Shown piece after piece: positions 5,847 to 11,117 of a stretch of DNA of 14,779 bases (position 1 is the stretch's first letter; every line of letters begins with the position of its first letter). Both the position numbers and the translations under genes were made by a program. The notes below the pieces were generated by a model. The model was given only the letters and a program-made list of their open reading frames with translations. It had not been told where the DNA came from and searched no databases. Source of the stretch: Minisyncoccota bacterium (GTDB lineage Bacteria; Patescibacteriota; Minisyncoccia; Phycocordibacterales; UBA2100); NCBI GenBank assembly GCA_020058565.1, contig JAGVDT010000092.1, positions 1 through 14,779 on the forward strand, read 5' to 3'.

Positions 5847-8800
5847 GAAATGGAAACTTGATGCGAGTCTAGTTTGATCGCCGTGTTAGATGGTTCGGTG
5901 AAAGAAATGCTTTCTGCTCCAACTTTGCGTGAAAGATCATCTATATGTTTTTCTATTATCGAGCGAGAGGCAGCTTCAACACCAAGGACGAGATGCATTT
6001 GATCACCGGGTTTGAGGCCGCTTTCTTTCCGGGCATTTTGTATCGCACGCGTAAGTTCACGCATAAAACCTTCCTCTCGAAGCTCGTCGGTGATCGTCGC
6101 ATCAATTGAGATAGACTCTCCGTGTTTCTCAACCTTCTTAACATTAAGCTCATCAGCAATGATGTCAAAGAATTCTTCTGGGAGAGTTGAATCCGTAGGA
6201 ATATGTAGGGTCGAGAGCGGTTGGCGGATTTTAATCCCGGCTCTTTCGCGCTCCTCAAGCGCAGTAGTCACGATTGAGCGTGCAACACCCATGGCTTCCA
6301 CAAGCAGTTCATTTTCGGATTTTCCGCCGAGAATTCGCGTAAAGAAATTCGCTGTAGCCGTCGGCTCGGGCCAGCTAGCCAGATGCACGCTTTCTTCGTC
6401 TTCGCCTTCGCGCACTGCCTGAAAAAGATACTCCGCAAAGAAAGGCATAGTGGGGGCCATTACCAGCGAAAGTCGGTGCAGGACGTAACGCATCGTGGCC
6501 AATGCCTGATGCTTATCAATGAAGAGAGATTCCTGATCTTTTCCGCCAGAGGCGGATCCGCCCCTGGCGGAGAAACGCTCGCGCGAGCGGCGCAGATACC
6601 ACACCGAAAGATCGTCGATGAATCCAGCGAGCGGACGCGAAGCTGCATCGAGCCGGTATTTATCGAATCCGTCGGTAACCTCGCCGATAAGCTGGTCTAG
6701 GCGCGCAAGAATCCAGCGGTCGAGAAGATTTTCGCTCTTCCAATCGCGTGGCGTGTCATCCGAATAGAGCTTGTAAAAGGCGAGCACATTATTTAGCCGT
6801 CCGAGGTTTTTCCTCGCAACCTCCTCAACGCCCTTTTCCGAGAAGCTCAGATTTTCAGCCTGTACCACGGGCGAGGACAAGAGGTACATGCGCAGTGCAT
6901 CCGCGCCATATTTCTCCACGACAACCATCGGATCTGGATAATTATTCAGTTTTTTCGACATTTTCTTGCCATCTTCTGCCAAGACGATGCCGTTTACGAT
7001 CACGTTTTGAAATGCGTTTTTGTTGAAAATCCCAGTCGCGAGCACATGCAGGTAGTAAAACCACGCGCGGGTCTGGTCGAGGCCTTCCGCAATGAATTGT
7101 GCCGGGAAGCTCGCGTCGAATTGCTCTTTTTTCTCAAACGGATAGTGGCGCTCGCCATAGGGCATCGAGCCCGAGTCAAACCACGTGTCCAATACATCCG
7201 GCACACGCTTCATGGTACCCTTACATTTCTCACAGGGAAAAGTTATTTCATCGACTATATGTTTATGTAGATCACTGATGGCCTGCCCGCTCACCTCCTC
7301 GAGCGCTACCGCGCTGCCAAATACTTGCCGGTGTCCGCACCCTCTAGAAGCTGGAAGCTCGTCGCTCGAAGCTATGCCGTTGCATACCCATATTGGCATC
7401 ACGCTCGCCCAGAAACGCTGCCTGGATATTGACCAATCGCGCGCACCTTCAAGCCATTTGCCCCACCTCCCTTCTTTTATATGCTCGGGCGACCAGTTGA
7501 TCGCTTTGGCATTTGAAAGCAGGTCTTCCTTGATTTGCGTGATGTTTACAAACCACGACGAAGTCGCGTAATTAAGGAGCGGCGTGTCGCAGCGCCAGCA
7601 ATGCGGATATGAGTGGACGATGTTTTCTTTGGAGAAAAATAGGTCGTGTTCTTGGAGGTATTTCAGCACCGCAATGTCGGTCCCTAAGCGCACCTTGTCG
7701 TCATCGCTTCGCGGCTTTACCTCCATGCCGGCAAAGGCAGTAACTTCTGATTTCATAGTGCCGTCGAAATTTACATGCTGAACGAACGGCAATCCTACTT
7801 TTTTCGATAGCTCCCAGTCATCGGCGCCAAAAGCTGGTGCTTCATGTGCGATACCCGTACCACTATCTGCGGTCACGAAATCCGCAGCGTAAACTTTCCA
7901 GCCGTTTTCGCGATTTTTGAGGTTTTTATCACTAACGTAGTAATCGAACAACGGTTCGTATTCGAGCCCGACAAGATCACTTCCCTTTATGGTGGCTTTC
8001 GTATCTTTGAATGTCCGCGCCATAAACCCCTGACTACCGAAATCTCCCCGCTTCCATGCTTGAGTAGAAACGATATACGTCTCGGAGTCTTTCGTCATTG
8101 CGAAATACTCAATGTCTTTTCCTACTGCCAACGCAACATTTCCCGGCAGCGTCCACGGCGTGGTGGTCCACGCAAGCATGTATACATTGCCAGATAAACC
8201 GATTTTTTCCGGGTTCCACAGCCTGAACTTCACCGTCACCGCAATGTCCTTTACATCTTTGTAGCCTTCCGAAACTTCCTGCTGACTTAGTGTCGTCTCA
8301 CAGCGCGGACAGATGTGCATCGAGCGGTAGTCTTCGTAGACCAAACCTTTGTCGTAGATAGATTTGAAAACCCACCACACGCTTTCCATAAAAGGCTTGT
8401 CCATGGTGCGGTAGGCGTTTTTCATATCTGCCCAGCGGCCGATGCGAGGGATTATTTTTTCCCACTCTGCGGCATACGTCATCACCTGCTCGCGGCAGCG
8501 TTCATTAAATTTCGCGATGCCGTATTCTTTGATGTCTTTTTTGTGTTTGAAGCCGAGCTCTTTTTCCACGATGTTTTCTATGGGTAGCCCATGGCAATCC
8601 CAGCCCCACACGCGCGGTACCCGGTAGCCGCGCATCGTCCAGTAGCGCGGTATTGCGTCTTTTATGACACTCGCCACTATGTGCCCGTAGTGCGGAAGCC
8701 CCGTAGCAAACGGCGGCCCGTCGTAGAAAATGTAGTCGCCTTTGAGCGCTTCTTTATCGAGCGATTTTTGAAAGATACTTTCACGCTCCCAAAATTCGAG

Positions 8801-8863
8801 TATTTCTTTTTCTCGAGCGGCGCTTTCAGATACTCCGGACGTGTGTTTGTTGTCTTCGGACAT
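5828..8863 (-). CDS. ileS: Isoleucyl-tRNA synthetase
   Basis: This 1011-residue class I synthetase charges tRNA-Ile. The HIGH motif is HYGH at 58-61 inside DGPPFATGLPHYGH. KMSKS appears as KMSKK at 634-638. The CP1 editing domain fills ~180-400, and WSISRQRFWASVMPIW (about 475-492) and TWFDSGSMPYGERHYPF are typical IleRS blocks. The length and long C-terminal domain fit the zinc-ribbon IleRS type. A zinc ribbon can be seen with Cys494, Cys509, Cys544 and Cys547, but its first pair is C-X14-C instead of C-X2-C, owing to an in-frame repeat (7340-7376). A second insert, a 30-bp palindrome, encodes residues 765-774. The ATG at 8863 is 3 nt after the stop of the histidine phosphatase gene, so translation is probably coupled. 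Confidence 0.97.
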   Translation of the reverse strand: MSEDNKHTSGVSESAAREKEILEFWERESIFQKSLDKEALKGDYIFYDGPPFATGLPHYGHIVASVIKDAIPRYWTMRGYRVPRVWGWDCHGLPIENIVEKELGFKHKKDIKEYGIAKFNERCREQVMTYAAEWEKIIPRIGRWADMKNAYRTMDKPFMESVWWVFKSIYDKGLVYEDYRSMHICPRCETTLSQQEVSEGYKDVKDIAVTVKFRLWNPEKIGLSGNVYMLAWTTTPWTLPGNVALAVGKDIEYFAMTKDSETYIVSTQAWKRGDFGSQGFMARTFKDTKATIKGSDLVGLEYEPLFDYYVSDKNLKNRENGWKVYAADFVTADSGTGIAHEAPAFGADDWELSKKVGLPFVQHVNFDGTMKSEVTAFAGMEVKPRSDDDKVRLGTDIAVLKYLQEHDLFFSKENIVHSYPHCWRCDTPLLNYATSSWFVNITQIKEDLLSNAKAINWSPEHIKEGRWGKWLEGARDWSISRQRFWASVMPIWVCNGIASSDELPASRGCGHRQVFGSAVALEEVSGQAISDLHKHIVDEITFPCEKCKGTMKRVPDVLDTWFDSGSMPYGERHYPFEKKEQFDASFPAQFIAEGLDQTRAWFYYLHVLATGIFNKNAFQNVIVNGIVLAEDGKKMSKKLNNYPDPMVVVEKYGADALRMYLLSSPVVQAENLSFSEKGVEEVARKNLGRLNNVLAFYKLYSDDTPRDWKSENLLDRWILARLDQLIGEVTDGFDKYRLDAASRPLAGFIDDLSVWYLRRSRERFSARGGSASGGKDQESLFIDKHQALATMRYVLHRLSLVMAPTMPFFAEYLFQAVREGEDEESVHLASWPEPTATANFFTRILGGKSENELLVEAMGVARSIVTTALEERERAGIKIRQPLSTLHIPTDSTLPEEFFDIIADELNVKKVEKHGESISIDATITDELREEGFMRELTRAIQNARKESGLKPGDQMHLVLGVEAASRSIIEKHIDDLSRKVGAESISFTEPSNTAIKLDSHQVSISLEARS
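6539..6574. repeat. 30-bp palindrome inserted in frame in ileS
   Basis: The half-sites TCCGCCAGAGGCGGA (6542-6556) and TCCGCCCCTGGCGGA (6557-6571) are reverse complements with one mismatch, centred on GGATCC. Three weaker outer pairs follow. The 30 nt are read as SARGGSASGG, a low-complexity run unlike the surrounding IleRS sequence. It lies between the WYLRRSRERF helix and the DKHQALATMRYVL helix, where a loop is expected. From memory, GGSASGG-type runs from this palindrome occur in other CPR proteins; this was not checked. Confidence 0.75.
7340..7376. repeat. Heptad repeat inserted in frame in ileS, splitting a CxxC motif
   Basis: The plus strand reads TAGAAGC, TGGAAGC, TCGTCGC, TCGAAGC, TATGCC. 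On the coding strand it is translated as GIASSDELPASRG between Cys494 and Cys509. Relatives normally have two residues between these cysteines, as in VCxxCGH, so about 36 nt (12 codons) are extra. The reading frame is preserved although the unit is 7 nt. Confidence 0.7.
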
Positions 8864-8866
8864 AGG

Positions 8867-9481
8867 CTACGCAATAGGCGCAAAATCTTTGTCCACCTTG
8901 GTCGGCGTGAACGTAAACGAGGTCATGTATGCATACGTAAAGGTATGGTTGCGCACGAAAGCAAGCGCCTCGTCGTTGCTCATACCCTTTGCTACCGAGA
9001 CCAATGACTCGATACCGATACCATGCGTCACTATCAGCACGTTTTCATGTGAAAGTTTCGCGTCGGTTTCGTAAAGCCAGTCGCCAAAACGTCTCCGCGC
9101 ATCGAGATAACTTTCGCCCTCTGGAAAAACGTCGTCGTAAGAATGTATGTGCTCGTCACGATATTTGATAAATTCGCCGATCGGTTTGCCTTGGAATATA
9201 CCGAAGTTTAATTCCCGGAGGCGTTTGTCGACCTCAATGTCCGTAGCCGGAATATTCAGCACGCTTGCGGCGATCTCAGCGCTTTCGCGAGCACGGCGTA
9301 TAGGCGAGCAGTAGATTTTGGTAATGCCAGATAGATTTTGTGCAGCCGCTTTTACCTGCTCTTTCCCTGCGGGTGTCAGGGCATAATTATCGTCGCTTTT
9401 GCCGTAAACAATGCCGAGCACGTTTTGCTCTGCTTCGCCGTGGCGCAGCACATAGTAGGTGTTTCCTCGCGATTCATTCAT
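8867..9481 (-). CDS. Histidine phosphatase family protein (phosphoglycerate mutase-like)
   Basis: A 204-residue protein of the histidine phosphatase superfamily branch 1. The catalytic RHG is at residues 13-15 in YYVLRHGEAEQN, with His14 the expected phospho-acceptor. CSPIRRARESAEI (58-70) supplies the second arginine, RELNFGIFQG (89-98) the acidic residue, and VLIVTHGIGIESL (148-160) the second histidine, His153. All key residues are present, so it should be active. The substrate (a sugar phosphate, a nucleotide or a phosphoprotein) cannot be told from the sequence. It is the first gene of the unit with ileS (3-nt gap) and recO and begins just downstream of a terminator. ATG 9481 is preceded by TGC-TAGGAT seven nt away, which could act as an extended -10; the same stretch contains AGGA, a weak Shine-Dalgarno. 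Confidence 0.9.
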   Translation of the reverse strand: MNESRGNTYYVLRHGEAEQNVLGIVYGKSDDNYALTPAGKEQVKAAAQNLSGITKIYCSPIRRARESAEIAASVLNIPATDIEVDKRLRELNFGIFQGKPIGEFIKYRDEHIHSYDDVFPEGESYLDARRRFGDWLYETDAKLSHENVLIVTHGIGIESLVSVAKGMSNDEALAFVRNHTFTYAYMTSFTFTPTKVDKDFAPIA

Positions 9482-9488
9482 TCAGCTC

Positions 9489-9497
9489 ATCCTAGCA
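9489..9497 (-). promoter_or_regulatory. Possible extended -10 of the histidine phosphatase-ileS-recO unit
   Basis: The minus strand reads TGC-TAGGAT, 7 nt before the ATG at 9481. The hexamer matches the -10 consensus at only 4 of 6 positions but has the TGn extension. It lies in the 36-nt space between the upstream terminator and the gene, so a promoter is needed about here. AGGA within it may instead be a ribosome binding site. Confidence 0.35.
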
Positions 9498-9517
9498 GAA
9501 AACGCCTGAAATTACAG

Positions 9518-9550
9518 AAAAAGGGCCGCCTTGCATTGTGCAGGGCGGCC
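9518..9550 (-). terminator. Rho-independent terminator of the 77-codon gene
   Basis: The arms 9524-9535 and 9539-9550 form a 12-bp stem with a single mismatch around a 3-nt loop, with GC-rich outer ends (GGCCGCC/GGCGGCC). On the minus strand the stem is followed by C and five T (9518-9522). It starts 12 nt after the stop of the small gene and separates it from the histidine phosphatase unit. Confidence 0.85.
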
Positions 9551-9562
9551 GGCGAAGAAGAG

Positions 9563-9796
9563 CTATTGACGCCTCCCGAGACTAAAGACCGTGTCCGAGT
9601 TAACGGGAATGGAACGAAGAGCCTCTTGAAGAGCGGACTCTAGTTGTGCCCTGTCCCAATCCGGCTGAATCGTTATGGTATCCCCTTCGCTCGTGATGAT
9701 GTTCAATCCACTCGTCACCTCTCTGGTGCGCTGCGAGATGAACAGAATCATCTCGGTGAGCTCCCACGACTTGAAAGTAGGCATTCTTTCTTGCAT
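9563..9796 (-). CDS. Small hypothetical protein, 77 aa
   Basis: I recognise no family. The product is soluble, with no membrane segment or cysteine. Its first part is mixed (TFKSWELTEMILFISQRTREVT), the middle looks like a beta-hairpin (LNIITSEGDTITIQPD), and the end is helical (RAQLESALQEALRSI). The ATG at 9796 is chosen because GGAGG lies 9 nt before it; a longer reading frame that starts at 9946 would run into the upstream HAD gene and lacks such a site. The gene has a good promoter (9824-9852), ribosome binding site and terminator of its own, so it is an independent unit despite its small size. The phosphate-gene neighbours give no clue to its role. Confidence 0.7.
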   Translation of the reverse strand: MQERMPTFKSWELTEMILFISQRTREVTSGLNIITSEGDTITIQPDWDRAQLESALQEALRSIPVNSDTVFSLGRRQ

Positions 9797-9823
9797 TTCT
9801 CCTATCCTCCAATGTGTAGGTAT

Positions 9824-9852
9824 TTTATAAACCCTTATTGAGCAGTCGCCAA
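9824..9852 (-). promoter_or_regulatory. Promoter of the 77-codon gene
   Basis: On the minus strand TTGGCG (complement of 9847-9852) and TATAAA (complement of 9824-9829) are exactly 17 nt apart and match the consensus at 4 and 5 positions. The leader would be about 20 nt and holds GGAGG. This is the best-formed -35/-10 pair in the window. Confidence 0.65.
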
Positions 9853-9866
9853 ATGAATTTTGTGGT

Positions 9867-10511
9867 CTATTCCAGCAGCTCATCCACAGAAAGCTCGTAA
9901 AAGCTGTTGACCTTGATTTCAGACGGACTTTCCTCTGCTGGGACATGGGTTAGCAGAGCTACACACTTCATATTGGCAGCTTTGGCAGCTTGCATGCCAG
10001 CGAGGCCATCCTCTATGACGACGCAATCCTCGGGTGCGGCGCCTATAAGCTCCGCAGCTCGCAGAAATATATCAGGAGCAGGCTTTCCATGCTCCACCTC
10101 ATCACTACTTACCAACGCCGAAAAGTAATCTTTGACCCCTAGTACTGTGACTACTTTTTCTATGAAATCTTTACGCGACGCCGATGCTACTGCCATCGAG
10201 ATCCCGCGGTCGTGGAGCCCTCGGATAAGCTCTAGTACCCCCGCCATGGGCCGGATGTGTTCGTCGCCGCTTGAAAACATCCTCCTCCATTTTTCTTCTA
10301 TCAAACGCTCTGCGCTTTCCAGCAATTTCTCTGCGTCTTTAAAGACTTTTACGAAAAATAGTTTGTCAGGAGTACCGGCGTAGCGCCGAGTGATTTCATG
10401 GGGATCTAAATCTATACCATGCTCTTGAAGCAAACGACTCTCGGTCGCTGCATGCAAAACCTGCGTATCGGCTATGACACCGTCCATGTCGAAAATAACT
10501 GCTTTTTTCAT
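9867..10511 (-). CDS. HAD-superfamily phosphatase, beta-phosphoglucomutase-like
   Basis: A 214-residue HAD hydrolase of subfamily IA. Motif I is DMDGVIADT with Asp8 (nucleophile) and Asp10. The four-helix cap lies between about 15 and 90. Motif II is VASAS (108-112), motif III is Lys143 in HGKPAPD, and motif IV is VVIEDGLAGMQAAKAA with Glu167-Asp168. All catalytic residues are intact. Likely substrates are small sugar phosphates or similar; the exact one cannot be inferred. Its ATG overlaps the toxin stop codon as ATGA, so it is translationally coupled to the toxin-antitoxin pair, an unusual place for a metabolic phosphatase. No terminator follows; the next promoter lies just after its stop. 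Confidence 0.9.
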   Translation of the reverse strand: MKKAVIFDMDGVIADTQVLHAATESRLLQEHGIDLDPHEITRRYAGTPDKLFFVKVFKDAEKLLESAERLIEEKWRRMFSSGDEHIRPMAGVLELIRGLHDRGISMAVASASRKDFIEKVVTVLGVKDYFSALVSSDEVEHGKPAPDIFLRAAELIGAAPEDCVVIEDGLAGMQAAKAANMKCVALLTHVPAEESPSEIKVNSFYELSVDELLE

Positions 10512-10831
10512 ATCTGGAAAAGTTTCTTCAGCATACTATCAACGGCACGCATCATGGGCTCCCCTCCTTTACCTAATTCACCAAGAATAATGGTTTTTTG
10601 GAGCGTCGCCAGTTTATCTAGTTTAATCACTGAATCGGACTTCAGACCGTTCTGTTGAGACGCCTTTATGTGTAGATCAAAAGGGCGCTTTTTCTTCGGG
10701 ACAGTCGACGATATAAAGGCAACGATACAATCTTCTCCTTTCGACGCATGCAGCACTAAAGCAGGCCTCACTTTCTGTCCACTCAGATCGGTGAATGGAA
10801 ATGGAATTAGAACAAATTTACCCTTAGACAT
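10508..10831 (-). CDS. MazF/PemK-family toxin (probable mRNA endoribonuclease)
   Basis: From the ATG at 10831 the product has 107 residues, normal for the family. The N-terminal KGKFVLIPFPFTDLSGQKVRPALVL is the PemK/MazF signature: a first strand, a loop, then RPALVL. FISSTVPKK and the strands up to SVIKLDKLATLQKTIILGELG fit the rest of the fold. Family members cut mRNA and arrest growth until bound by the antitoxin. The reading frame extends further upstream, but ATG 10831 is preferred because the family signature begins there and because it overlaps the antitoxin stop by 8 nt (ATGTCTAA), the usual coupling in toxin-antitoxin pairs. It is coupled to the HAD gene downstream through ATGA. Confidence 0.85.
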   Translation of the reverse strand: MSKGKFVLIPFPFTDLSGQKVRPALVLHASKGEDCIVAFISSTVPKKKRPFDLHIKASQQNGLKSDSVIKLDKLATLQKTIILGELGKGGEPMMRAVDSMLKKLFQI

Positions 10832-11075
10832 ATCGCCTCTTGAGATCGGCGATGGAGTATATGTCCGGCTCCTTTGCGAGAAAATCAAAACTCTTGGAGT
10901 ATGCATTCACATTTGTAATATCGCTCAGAGAGTCGTTGTATGCCTGCGGAAAACCGATCAACACCGCATCAATCTCATTGCGCCGTCCTATTGCAAAGAC
11001 TTCCCCACGATATCGAGCCCGGTTCACGATTTCCTTTATCTTCTTTCTCGCGTTGGTAGTAGTAAGCAGCTTCAT
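10824..11075 (-). CDS. Phd/YefM-like antitoxin
   Basis: The product is 83 residues from the ATG at 11075. The start MKLLTTTNARKKIKEIVNRA and the segment GEVFAIGRRNEIDAVLIGFPQAY follow the Phd/YefM pattern: a strand, a helix, then G-x(4)-I-x-R-R-x(4)-AVLI. The C-terminal part, SFDFLAKEPDIYSIADLKRRYV, would be the toxin-wrapping tail. It would neutralise the MazF-like toxin and repress its own promoter. Earlier in-frame starts (ATG 11081, ATG 11090, GTG 11105) exist but lie in the promoter-operator, so ATG 11075 is preferred. Pairing a Phd/YefM-type antitoxin with a MazF-type toxin is less usual than Phd-Doc, YefM-YoeB or MazE-MazF. Confidence 0.8.
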   Translation of the reverse strand: MKLLTTTNARKKIKEIVNRARYRGEVFAIGRRNEIDAVLIGFPQAYNDSLSDITNVNAYSKSFDFLAKEPDIYSIADLKRRYV

Positions 11076-11090
11076 GTACATATTGTACAT
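11074..11090. promoter_or_regulatory. Dyad operator with two TGTACA boxes at the antitoxin start
   Basis: The 17-bp stretch is ATGTACA, TAT, TGTACAT, a perfect dyad containing TGTACA at 11075-11080 and 11084-11089. TGTACA is the known core hexamer of YefM-YoeB operators. Here it covers the candidate -10 TACAAT (complement of 11082-11087), which lies 6 nt before the ATG at 11075. A bound antitoxin would block polymerase directly, so autorepression is likely. Confidence 0.7.
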
Positions 11091-11117
11091 ATTAGCCAAA
11101 TTCACGCAAGAAACACA

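Noticed and set aside
9797..9946. A 50-residue N-terminal extension of the 77-codon gene
   Set aside because: The extension overlaps the HAD gene, is not preceded by a ribosome site, and would span the -35/-10 pair and GGAGG that fit the start at 9796.
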